A stretch of DNA of 64,000 nt, from NCBI RefSeq assembly GCF_002944405.1, contig NZ_CP024307.1, forward strand, positions 1,942,501-2,006,500, written 5' to 3'. Source of the stretch: Sinorhizobium fredii. Its GTDB lineage: Bacteria; Pseudomonadota; Alphaproteobacteria; Rhizobiales; Rhizobiaceae. The notes under the pieces are model-generated. The model was not told the DNA's origin. It did not search any database and worked only from the letters and a program-made list of their open reading frames with translations. Position 1 is the stretch's first letter; every line of letters starts with the position of its first letter. Below are positions 9,711 to 17,808 of the stretch, piece after piece. The position numbers and the translations under genes were made by a program.

Positions 9711-10388
9711 TCAGCGGATGCGCTTGGCAGCGGGCTCCGGCACCAGCTCTCCGTTGAGGCGACGGTCGAGATAGTCCTCGCATTCCGTCATCAGCGTCTC
9801 GATCTGGCCATTGAAGAAATGGTTTGCTCCGGTAACGGTCCTGTGGGTGATCAGGATACCCTTCTGCGCCTTCAGCTTTTCGACGAGGCTGTTCACGTCC
9901 TTCTCCGGCGCGACCTTGTCGGAGTCGCCATTGATGATGAGACCCGACGACGGGCAGGGCGCCAGGAACGAGAAATCATAGATGTTCGGCTGGGGCGCAA
10001 CCGCCATGAAACCTTCGATTTCCGGGCGGCGCATCAGAAGCTGCATGCCGATCCAGGCGCCGAACGAATAGCCGGCCACCCAGCAGCTCTTCGAGTCGGG
10101 ATGCAGGCTCTGCACCCAGTCGAGCGCCGAGGCCGCATCGGAGAGCTCGCCCGCACCGTGATCGAACTCGCCCTGGCTGCGGCCGATGCCGCGGAAATTG
10201 AACCGTAAGGTCGTGAAGCCGCGCTTCTGGAACATGTAGAAGAGCTGGTAGACGATCTGGTTGTTCATCGTCCCGCCGAACTGCGGATGCGGATGCAGGA
10301 TGATCGCGATCGGTGCGCTCTTCTGCTTCGAAGGCTGATAGCGACCTTCGAGGCGGCCGGCCGGTCCGTTGAAGATGATTTCGGGCAT
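9711..10388 (-). CDS. Alpha/beta hydrolase (COG2945-like)
   Basis: 225 residues. Seen: the early HPHPQFGGTMNN motif that marks this dienelactone-hydrolase-like group, the oxyanion and strand region NFRGIGRSQG, the nucleophile elbow GYSFG with Ser108, an Asp in INGDSDKVAP and the catalytic His in GANHFF. The active triad is therefore complete. Cytoplasmic, no signal peptide. The natural substrate is unknown. The gene lies back-to-back with the suf operon; the 225-bp gap between them holds the suf promoter and iron operators. Confidence 0.88.
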   Translation of the reverse strand: MPEIIFNGPAGRLEGRYQPSKQKSAPIAIILHPHPQFGGTMNNQIVYQLFYMFQKRGFTTLRFNFRGIGRSQGEFDHGAGELSDAASALDWVQSLHPDSKSCWVAGYSFGAWIGMQLLMRRPEIEGFMAVAPQPNIYDFSFLAPCPSSGLIINGDSDKVAPEKDVNSLVEKLKAQKGILITHRTVTGANHFFNGQIETLMTECEDYLDRRLNGELVPEPAAKRIR

Positions 10389-10441
10389 TGGTTCTCCGGG
10401 AACGTTTCTGGTTCAAATCGTCGTTCTCGATGCCAATCTGT

Positions 10442-10470
10442 CTTGACGAAAGCAGTCAGCTTTTCTAGAA
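10442..10470 (+). promoter_or_regulatory. Sigma-70-type promoter of the suf operon
   Basis: CTTGAC (10442-10447) and CTAGAA (10465-10470) are separated by 17 bases, close to the rhizobial vegetative consensus CTTGAC-N17-CTATAT. Transcription would begin near 10477, giving a leader of about 140 bases before sufS2. The promoter is overlapped by the RirA-type and Irr-type sites listed next. Confidence 0.7.
10444..10458 (+). promoter_or_regulatory. RirA-type iron-responsive operator (IRO)
   Basis: TGA at 10444-10446 and TCA at 10456-10458 with exactly nine bases between fit the TGA-N9-TCA core described for RirA-regulated rhizobial promoters. It overlaps the -35 element, where binding of a repressor would block polymerase. 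RirA is an iron-sulfur Rrf2 protein that represses when iron is plentiful. Confidence 0.6.
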
Positions 10471-10475
10471 CGCAC

Positions 10476-10492
10476 TTTAGAACCGTTCAAAA
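10476..10492 (+). promoter_or_regulatory. Irr box (ICE-type iron control element)
   Basis: TTTAGAA-CCG-TTCAAAA matches the Irr/ICE consensus TTTAGAA-N3-TTCTAAA at 13 of 14 fixed positions. It lies at the predicted transcription start of the suf operon, a position suited to repression. Irr is the haem-responsive Fur-family regulator of rhizobia. Confidence 0.7.
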
Positions 10493-10613
10493 CTTCGATG
10501 CGGGCACTCCGCCGCGTTCGTCCGTCTCATAGGACAAGCGGCGCGGAAAATTCAAGAAAAATGCAACGGCATCGATTGCACGGACTGAACCGTCTGCTCT
10601 AGCGAAGGAAGCA

Positions 10614-11780
10614 ATGACCGGACCGCGCATATATATGGACTGGAATGCGACAGCGCCGCTTCTGCCCGAAGCGCGAGAAGCATTCCTGTCTGCGCTCGAT
10701 GCGGTTGGCAATCCCTCATCCGTTCACGGCGAGGGTCGGGTGGTTCGCGGCATGATCGAGAGCGCGCGGCGGGACGTTGGCGCGCTTTGCGGTGCGCAGC
10801 CCGCCTCGGTGATATTCACCAGCGGCGCCACGGAAGCGGCCAACATGGTCCTGACGCCGGAATTCCGGATGGGACGCACGCCGCTGAAACTCGGCAAGCT
10901 CTATGTTTCTGCGATCGAGCATCCGGCGGTTCGCGAGGGCGGACGTTTTGCCCGGGAAGATATTTGCGAAGTGCGGGTCACGAGCGGCGGCGTCGTCGAC
11001 TGCGTCGCGCTCGAGACGTTACTCTCGGCGCATGACCGCCAGCGCGGCCTGCCCATGGTCGCCGTCATGCTCGCCAACAACGAGACGGGTATTGTCCAGC
11101 CGCTCGCCGAAGTTTCCGCGATCGTGCGTGCCCATGGCGGGCTGTTGGTGGTCGATGCCGTGCAGGCCGCCGGCCGCCTGCCGCTGTCGATCGAGAACCT
11201 GGGCGCCGATTTCCTCATCGTCTCGTCGCACAAGATCGGTGGGCCGAAGGGGGCCGGTGCCCTCGTCGCCCGCGGCGAGGTGATGATGCCGGCACCCTTG
11301 ATCCGCGGCGGCGGCCAGGAAAAGGGCCATCGCTCCGGCACCGAGAACGCTCCGGCGCTCGTCGGTTTCGGGGCGGCTGCGCGGGTGGCTACCGATAACC
11401 TCGAGGCGCGCACGACCGCAATCGCCGTTCTGCGCGATCGGCTCGAGGCAGAGATGCTGGAAAGCGCGCCGGATGTGGTGATCCACGGCCGCAACGCGCC
11501 GCGGATCGCCAACACGTCCTTCTTCACGCTTCCCGGACTGAAGGCGGAGACTGGCCAGATTGCCTTCGATTTGGAAGGCGTGGCCCTCTCGGCAGGTTCT
11601 GCATGCTCTTCCGGCAAGGTTGGACAGAGTCATGTGCTGACGGCGATGGGCTATGATCCGCGACAGGGCGCCCTGCGTCTTTCGATCGGTGCGTCCACGA
11701 CGCAAGCGGAGATCGAACGCTGTGCGGCAGTTTTCGCGAAAGTGGCGTCGCGGCGCCGCTCGACCGGGCAGGCCGCGTGA
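10614..11780 (+). CDS. sufS2: Cysteine desulfurase, NifS/IscS group (sufS2)
   Basis: 388 residues. PLP enzyme that removes sulfur from cysteine as a persulfide for iron-sulfur cluster assembly. Seen: the class V aminotransferase fold with FTSGATEAANM, the PLP lysine Lys207 in SSHKIGGPKG, and catalytic Cys331 in SAGSACSSGKV with the longer loop of group I (NifS/IscS) enzymes. It opens the suf operon, as in Rhizobium and Agrobacterium where the order sufS2-B-C-D-S1-X-A is known. The operon also encodes a group II desulfurase (SufS), so two sulfur donors serve one scaffold. Expression should follow iron through the RirA and Irr sites upstream. Confidence 0.93.
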   Translation: MTGPRIYMDWNATAPLLPEAREAFLSALDAVGNPSSVHGEGRVVRGMIESARRDVGALCGAQPASVIFTSGATEAANMVLTPEFRMGRTPLKLGKLYVSAIEHPAVREGGRFAREDICEVRVTSGGVVDCVALETLLSAHDRQRGLPMVAVMLANNETGIVQPLAEVSAIVRAHGGLLVVDAVQAAGRLPLSIENLGADFLIVSSHKIGGPKGAGALVARGEVMMPAPLIRGGGQEKGHRSGTENAPALVGFGAAARVATDNLEARTTAIAVLRDRLEAEMLESAPDVVIHGRNAPRIANTSFFTLPGLKAETGQIAFDLEGVALSAGSACSSGKVGQSHVLTAMGYDPRQGALRLSIGASTTQAEIERCAAVFAKVASRRRSTGQAA

Positions 11781-11804
11781 ATGCGGAATGCCTTGAACGA
11801 AATT

Positions 11805-11888
11805 GCGGAAAAGCAATTTTCCGCTTGGCAAACGGGGTGAAAACCGCCTTTTAGCCATTACATAAGCGGTGCGCACATATTGCACCGC
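11805..11888 (+). promoter_or_regulatory. Two hairpins in the sufS2-sufB spacer
   Basis: The 154-bp gap holds two stem-loops: GCGGAAAA-GCAA-TTTTCCGC at 11805-11824 (8-bp stem, GNRA-type loop) and GCGGTGC...GCACCGC at 11866-11888 (7-bp stem, 9-base loop). Neither is followed by a T-run. They could set differential stability or processing of the sufS2 and sufBCDSTA segments of the message; this is inference. Confidence 0.45.
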
Positions 11889-11934
11889 GTTGACAAGCCG
11901 CCGGACCTTGGATCCGGCGAGATTGGAGAGCGAC

Positions 11935-13404
11935 ATGCCTGCCGTGCAGGAGACCATTGATCAGGTCCGCCAGATCGACGTGGACCAATACAAATACGGC
12001 TTCGAGACAAAGATAGAGATGGACAAGGCGCCGAAGGGCCTGTCCGAGGATATCATCCGCCTGATCTCCGAGAAGAAGAACGAACCGGAATGGATGCTCG
12101 AATGGCGCCTTGAGGCCTATCAGCGTTGGCTCACTATGGACGAGCCGAGCTGGGCGCGTGTCAAGTATCCGAAGATCGACTTCAACGAGATCCACTATTA
12201 TGCCGCGCCGAAGGGCACGACCGGGCCGAAGTCGCTCGACGAGGTCGATCCGGAGCTGCTGAAGGTCTATGAGAAGCTCGGCATTCCGCTGAAAGAGCAA
12301 GAGATCCTCGCCGGCGTCGAGAAGACGAAGATCGCCGTCGATGCGGTGTTCGATTCCGTCTCCGTCGTCACCACCTTCAAGGAAGAGTTGAAGAAGGCCG
12401 GCGTGATTTTCATGTCGATCTCGGAGGCGATGCGGGAGCACCCCGATCTCGTGCGGAAGTATCTGGGTACCGTGGTGCCGCAGTCGGACAACTTCTACGC
12501 GACCCTGAACTCCGCGGTCTTCACCGATGGTTCCTTCGTCTATGTGCCGAAGGGCGTTCGTTGCCCGATGGAGCTTTCGACCTATTTCCGCATCAACGAG
12601 CGAAACACCGGCCAGTTCGAGCGGACGCTGATCATTGCCGACGAGGGCGCCTATGTCTCCTACCTCGAAGGCTGCACGGCGCCGCAGCGCGACGAGAACC
12701 AGCTTCACGCCGCAGTCGTCGAACTGATCGCGCTCGATGACGCCGAGATCAAGTATTCGACGGTGCAGAACTGGTATCCGGGCGACAAGCACGGCAAGGG
12801 CGGAATCTACAATTTCGTGACCAAGCGCGGCGATTGCCGCGGCAAGAACTCGAAGATCTCCTGGACGCAGGTCGAGACCGGTTCGGCGATCACCTGGAAA
12901 TACCCGTCCTGCATTCTGCGCGGCGACGGTTCGCGCGGCGAGTTCTACTCGATCGCCGTGTCGAACGGTCACCAGCAGGTGGATTCCGGCACCAAGATGA
13001 TCCATCTCGGCAAGAACACGTCGAGCCGCATCATCTCCAAGGGCATCGCTGCCGGTGTTTCGGACAACACCTATCGCGGTCAGGTCTCGGCGCATCGCAA
13101 GGCGGAGAACGCCCGCAACTTCACGCAGTGCGACTCGCTCTTGATCGGCGACAAGTGCGGCGCCCATACGGTTCCCTATATCGAGGCGAAGAACTCGACC
13201 GCACAGTTCGAGCACGAGGCGACGACCTCGAAGATTTCCGAGGATCAGCTGTTCTACTGCCTGCAGCGCGGCATTCCGGAAGAAGCGGCGATCGCACTGA
13301 TCGTCAACGGCTTCGTCAAGGAAGTGATCCAGGAACTGCCGATGGAATTCGCCGTCGAGGCGCAGAAGCTTATCGGCATCTCGCTGGAAGGCTCGGTGGG
13401 CTGA
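11935..13404 (+). CDS. sufB: Fe-S cluster assembly scaffold SufB
   Basis: 489 residues. Core subunit of the SufBC2D scaffold on which clusters are built in the cytoplasm. Seen: the full-length SufB sequence with [20 protein letters not shown], the beta-helix core, the [20 protein letters not shown] block and the C-terminal SufC-binding helix region ([20 protein letters not shown]). ATG 11935 is chosen because GGAGAG precedes it at a good spacing and the N-terminus then matches the family; an upstream in-frame start at 11869 lies inside a hairpin. Second gene of the operon, followed by sufC after 77 bp. Confidence 0.98.
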   Translation: MPAVQETIDQVRQIDVDQYKYGFETKIEMDKAPKGLSEDIIRLISEKKNEPEWMLEWRLEAYQRWLTMDEPSWARVKYPKIDFNEIHYYAAPKGTTGPKSLDEVDPELLKVYEKLGIPLKEQEILAGVEKTKIAVDAVFDSVSVVTTFKEELKKAGVIFMSISEAMREHPDLVRKYLGTVVPQSDNFYATLNSAVFTDGSFVYVPKGVRCPMELSTYFRINERNTGQFERTLIIADEGAYVSYLEGCTAPQRDENQLHAAVVELIALDDAEIKYSTVQNWYPGDKHGKGGIYNFVTKRGDCRGKNSKISWTQVETGSAITWKYPSCILRGDGSRGEFYSIAVSNGHQQVDSGTKMIHLGKNTSSRIISKGIAAGVSDNTYRGQVSAHRKAENARNFTQCDSLLIGDKCGAHTVPYIEAKNSTAQFEHEATTSKISEDQLFYCLQRGIPEEAAIALIVNGFVKEVIQELPMEFAVEAQKLIGISLEGSVG

Positions 13405-13481
13405 GGCCTGGGACTGACAATTGAACCGGCGCGCTGGACCTGCGCGCGAAAACTATTCGTTTCCCAAGAGGACGATTTGAA

Positions 13482-14237
<756 letters not shown>

Positions 14238-14259
14238 CGCCTGTTGAAGGAGTGTTCGA

Positions 14260-15537
14260 ATGAATATGCAACAGGCCATCAATATGACGGCAGCCGAAAC
14301 GGCGCTCGTTGACGCCTATACCGCCCAGATCGGCGATCTGCCAGGTGACGGAGCGGTGCTGTCGCTGCGCGACACGCTGGTTCACGAGCTGAAGACGGCC
14401 GGTCTCCCGACGCGGCGCGTCGAGTCCTGGCATTATACGGACCTGAGGACCCTGCTGCGCGCAGTGCCCTCCGCCGATCCGTCCGCCTTTGCCGATCGGG
14501 TCGAGCCGATTGTCGCTGGCGCGACCGTGCTTTCGGTGCGCAATGGCGAGGCCGATCTCAAGAGCCTTCCCGAAGGCGTAACGGCACGCTCCTATACGGA
14601 GAGCCTGATCGACGGCTCGGCTGCCGCCGGGCTTGCGGTCCTCGGCTCCGACGACGCCATCGGCCGCATCAATGGCGGCCTGGTCCGCGGCGGTCTGGAG
14701 ATCGCCGTTGCGGCAGGTGCCGAGCTGGAAACGCCGCTGGAGATCCAGGTCGCGCAAAGCCATGGCCAGGCCCACACCCGTTTCCCGGTGTCTTTCGGCG
14801 CCGGATCCAAGGCAACCGTGCTCGAGCGGCATCTGTCGACCAACGGGGATGCGAGCTTCGTCTCCTCGGTGAGCGACGTGACGCTTGGCGAAGGCGCCGA
14901 CGTCATCTGGATCATCCTGCAGCAGCAGGGCCCGGCCGACACCCATCTCGGACAGATCCGTTTCGACCTCGCGAAGGACGCGAAGCTGCACGTGTTCGTC
15001 ATCAATGCCGGCGGCAAGCTGGTGCGCCAGGAACTGCACGGTAGGGCGAGCGGCGAGGGATCCGACTTGACCCTGCGCGGCATCAACCTGCTGGGCGGCG
15101 AGAGCCACACGGACGTGACCTTCACGCTGAGCCACGACGTACCGCACACGACCTCGAGCGAGATCATCCGCAACGTTGTCTTCGATCGTGCCAAGGGCGT
15201 GTTCCAGGGCAAGATCCTGGTCGCCCAGGACGCCCAGAAGACCGACGCGAAGATGTCGTGCAATACCTTGCTCTTGTCGGACGACGCGGACTTCTCGGCG
15301 AAGCCCGAGCTCGAAATCTTCGCCGACGACGTTCAGTGCGGTCACGGTGCGACGGTCATCGATATCGATCATACGCAGCTCTTCTACCTGCTCTCTCGCG
15401 GTATTCCGGAGAACAAGGCCCGCGCCATGCTCGTCAACGCCTTCGTTGCCGAGATCGTCGAGGAACTGGAAGATGACGAGGCACTGGTCGAGGCACTAGA
15501 AGGCGTGATCTCGGACTGGCTCGAAAAACACGCCTGA
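14260..15537 (+). CDS. sufD: Fe-S cluster assembly protein SufD
   Basis: 425 residues. SufB paralogue that completes the SufBC2D scaffold and is needed for iron entry. Seen: a variable N-terminal helical part, the beta-helix core, and the conserved C-terminal block ADDVQCGHGATV followed by LFYLLSRGIPENKAR, equivalent to the SufC-binding end of SufB. GAAGGAG at 14245-14251 supports ATG 14260. The gap after sufC is 22 bp, and sufS begins 12 bases after its stop, consistent with one transcript. Confidence 0.97.
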   Translation: MNMQQAINMTAAETALVDAYTAQIGDLPGDGAVLSLRDTLVHELKTAGLPTRRVESWHYTDLRTLLRAVPSADPSAFADRVEPIVAGATVLSVRNGEADLKSLPEGVTARSYTESLIDGSAAAGLAVLGSDDAIGRINGGLVRGGLEIAVAAGAELETPLEIQVAQSHGQAHTRFPVSFGAGSKATVLERHLSTNGDASFVSSVSDVTLGEGADVIWIILQQQGPADTHLGQIRFDLAKDAKLHVFVINAGGKLVRQELHGRASGEGSDLTLRGINLLGGESHTDVTFTLSHDVPHTTSSEIIRNVVFDRAKGVFQGKILVAQDAQKTDAKMSCNTLLLSDDADFSAKPELEIFADDVQCGHGATVIDIDHTQLFYLLSRGIPENKARAMLVNAFVAEIVEELEDDEALVEALEGVISDWLEKHA

Positions 15538-15549
15538 TTGGACAGGACC

Positions 15550-16791
15550 ATGGAACATACTGTGCCGGTGCCGGCCTATGACGTAGAGGCCGTAAGAAAT
15601 GATTTCCCGATCCTTTCGCGGACGGTCTATGGCAAGCCGCTTGTTTATCTCGACAACGGTGCATCGGCGCAGAAGCCGCAACTCGTCATCGACGCGGTTG
15701 CCCATGCCTACGCCAATGAATACGCCAACGTACACCGCGGTCTGCATTTCCTCTCGAATGCCGCGACGGACGCCTATGAGGGCGCGCGTGAAAAGGTGCG
15801 CCGCTTCCTGAACGCACCGTCCGTCGACAATATCGTCTTCACCAAGTCGTCGACGGAGGCGATCAATACGGTCGCCTATGGCTACGGGATGCCGCATCTC
15901 GGCGAGGGCGACGAGATCGTCGTCTCGATCATGGAGCACCACTCCAACATCGTACCATGGCACTTCATCCGTGAGCGGCAGGGGGCCAAGCTCGTCTGGG
16001 CGCCGGTCGATGATGATGGCGCATTCCATATAGAGGATTTCGTCAACTGCCTGACCGAGCGGACGAAGCTCATTGCCATCACGCATATGTCGAATGCGCT
16101 GGGCACGGTCGTTCCTGTCAAGGAAATCTGCCGTATCGCTCGCGAGCGCGGCATTCCGGTTCTTGTCGATGGCAGCCAGGGCGCGGTGCACATGCCGGTT
16201 GACGTGCAGGACATCGACTGCGACTGGTATGTGATGACCGGCCACAAGCTCTACGGCCCGTCCGGTGTCGGCGTGCTTTACGGCAAGGCCGAACGGCTCA
16301 AGGAGATGCGGCCCTTCATGGGCGGCGGCGAGATGATCGAGGAAGTGACGGAGGACCGCGTCACCTATAACGATCCGCCGCACCGGTTCGAAGCCGGCAC
16401 GCCGCCGATCGTCCAGGCGATCGGGCTGGGCTACGCGCTGGACTACATGGAAAAGGTCGGCCGCGCGGCAATCAGGGCGCATGAGGCGGACCTTACCGCC
16501 TATGCCCGCGAGCGCCTGTCCTCGGTGAATTCGCTGCGCGTCTTCGGCGATGCGCCGGGCAAGGGCAGCATCTTCGCCTTCGAGATCGCCGGCATTCATG
16601 CCCATGACGTCTCGATGGTGATCGACCGGGCCGGCATCGCCGTTAGGGCGGGCACCCATTGTGCGCAGCCGCTCTTGAAACGTTTCGGCGTCACCTCCAC
16701 ATGCCGTGCGTCCTTCGGCCTCTACAATACGCGGGCCGAGGTCGACGCTCTGGCGGAAGCGCTGGAACATGCGCGCAAGTTCTTTGCCTAA
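15550..16791 (+). CDS. sufS: Cysteine desulfurase SufS (group II)
   Basis: 413 residues from ATG 15550 (TTG 15538 directly after the sufD stop is possible but less likely). Mobilises sulfur from cysteine for the SUF pathway. Seen: YLDNGASAQKP near the start, MEHHSNIVPW, the PLP lysine Lys233 in TGHKLYGPSG, and catalytic Cys371 in RAGTHCAQPLL with the short loop of group II enzymes. No sufE or sufU is in the operon; the partner sulfur carrier must be encoded elsewhere. Confidence 0.97.
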   Translation: MEHTVPVPAYDVEAVRNDFPILSRTVYGKPLVYLDNGASAQKPQLVIDAVAHAYANEYANVHRGLHFLSNAATDAYEGAREKVRRFLNAPSVDNIVFTKSSTEAINTVAYGYGMPHLGEGDEIVVSIMEHHSNIVPWHFIRERQGAKLVWAPVDDDGAFHIEDFVNCLTERTKLIAITHMSNALGTVVPVKEICRIARERGIPVLVDGSQGAVHMPVDVQDIDCDWYVMTGHKLYGPSGVGVLYGKAERLKEMRPFMGGGEMIEEVTEDRVTYNDPPHRFEAGTPPIVQAIGLGYALDYMEKVGRAAIRAHEADLTAYARERLSSVNSLRVFGDAPGKGSIFAFEIAGIHAHDVSMVIDRAGIAVRAGTHCAQPLLKRFGVTSTCRASFGLYNTRAEVDALAEALEHARKFFA

Positions 16792-16801
16792 GGAGGCAGA
16801 C

Positions 16802-17182
16802 ATGAGTCTCGGGGAAGCGCAGGGAAAGGTCGATGTCCGCGAAGGCATCGTACATTCGGCCATTCCAGCCGAGGAATTGGCGCGCCTCAGCGACGACATC
16901 ATCGCCGCGCTGAAGACGGTCTATGACCCGGAAATCCCGGCCGATATCTTCGAACTCGGTCTTATCTACAAGATCGACATCGAGGACGACCGGATGGTGA
17001 AGATCGACATGACGCTCACGGCTCCGGGCTGCCCCGTCGCCGGCGAGATGCCGGGCTGGGTCGAGAACGCGGTCGGCGCCGTAGAGGGTGTTTCCGGCGT
17101 TGAGGTGACCATGACCTTCGATCCGCCATGGACGCCGGACCGCATGTCGGAAGAGGCGCAGGTGGCGCTCGGCTGGTATTAG
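16802..17182 (+). CDS. sufT: SUF assembly protein SufT (DUF59/MIP18)
   Basis: 126 residues. Small MIP18-family protein that supports Fe-S maturation; called SufX or SufT in rhizobia. Seen: the DUF59 domain from about residue 30 with YDPEIPADIFELGLIY and the APGCPVAGEMP motif carrying the conserved Cys. A strong AAGGAGGC at 16791-16797 precedes ATG 16802. It sits 10 bp after sufS. A rhizobial palindromic repeat begins right after its stop codon. Confidence 0.93.
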   Translation: MSLGEAQGKVDVREGIVHSAIPAEELARLSDDIIAALKTVYDPEIPADIFELGLIYKIDIEDDRMVKIDMTLTAPGCPVAGEMPGWVENAVGAVEGVSGVEVTMTFDPPWTPDRMSEEAQVALGWY

Positions 17183-17228
17183 AGCGGGATGAGGAGAAGT
17201 GTTCGCGGTTTTCCACTCGCATCCCGCT
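17183..17228. repeat. Short rhizobial palindromic repeat
   Basis: AGCGGGATG (17183-17191) and CATCCCGCT (17220-17228) are perfect 9-bp arms around a centre of the form GAGGAGAAGTG...TTTTCC. I recognise this as a repeat found very often between genes of Rhizobiaceae. It fills the start of the sufT-sufA spacer and may fold in the message. Confidence 0.65.
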
Positions 17229-17296
17229 GCATGATTCACGCCCGAACTCCCATATTGATCCGTTAACATACGGGCACTACATTTGATTCTGGAAAG

Positions 17297-17317
17297 CACC
17301 GGGCCTTTAACCCGGTG
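17297..17317 (+). promoter_or_regulatory. Hairpin ahead of the sufA ribosome binding site
   Basis: CACCGGG and CCCGGTG form a 7-bp stem around CCTTTAA, ending four bases before the GAAGGAG site of sufA. There is no T-run after it. It may protect or expose the sufA start; the effect is unknown. Confidence 0.4.
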
Positions 17318-17337
17318 ATGTGAAGGAGATGGAGCCT

Positions 17338-17730
17338 ATGGGCTTTGCCGTAATGAGCCTGACCGATGCCGCCGCCGGCCGCGTCCGGTCGATCGTCGAG
17401 AATGCCGGCGGCGACGCCAAGGGCATCCGCGTGAGCATCAAGAAAGGCGGCTGCGCCGGCATGGAATATGCCGTGGACCTCGTCACCGAGGCGAATGCCA
17501 GGGATGATCTCATCGAACATCAAGGTGCCAAGGTCTGGGTCGCGCCGGAGGCGGTGCTCTACCTGCTCGGCACGCAAATGGACTTCGAGGTGACCGCCCT
17601 GCGCTCCGGCTTCACTTTCAGGAACCCAAACCAGACGTCCGCCTGCGGCTGCGGCGAATCGGTCGAGCTGAAGCCGGCGGATTTGGCCGCGCTTGCTGCA
17701 GAAGGCAACCCGGTGGTGCGTGCCAACTGA
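17338..17730 (+). CDS. sufA: A-type Fe-S carrier SufA
   Basis: 130 residues from ATG 17338, chosen because GAAGGAG at 17321-17327 is correctly spaced for it; in-frame starts at 17320 and 17329 overlap that site or lie too close to it. A-type carrier that receives clusters from SufBC2D and passes them to target proteins. Seen: the three invariant cysteines, Cys39 in KKGGCAGMEY and Cys103/Cys105 in SACGCGES. Last gene of the operon, closed by a strong terminator shared with gcvP. Confidence 0.96.
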   Translation: MGFAVMSLTDAAAGRVRSIVENAGGDAKGIRVSIKKGGCAGMEYAVDLVTEANARDDLIEHQGAKVWVAPEAVLYLLGTQMDFEVTALRSGFTFRNPNQTSACGCGESVELKPADLAALAAEGNPVVRAN

Positions 17731-17755
17731 CGCATCTCGCACACGGCTGCAGATA

Positions 17756-17793
17756 AAAGCAAAAGGCCCGGTTTTCGCCGGGCCTTTTGCTTT
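17756..17793. terminator. Bidirectional terminator between sufA and gcvP
   Basis: AAAGCAAAAGGCCCGG and CCGGGCCTTTTGCTTT form a 16-bp perfect stem with a TTTTCG loop. A and T tracts lie on both sides, so it can end both the suf transcript and the convergent gcv transcript. Confidence 0.93.
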
Positions 17794-17808
17794 GTCCCTT
17801 GTGTCAGT

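Noticed and set aside
11851..13215. A 454-codon open frame antisense to sufB
   Set aside because: The sequence is a low-information Arg/Leu/Asp-rich shadow of sufB with no motifs.
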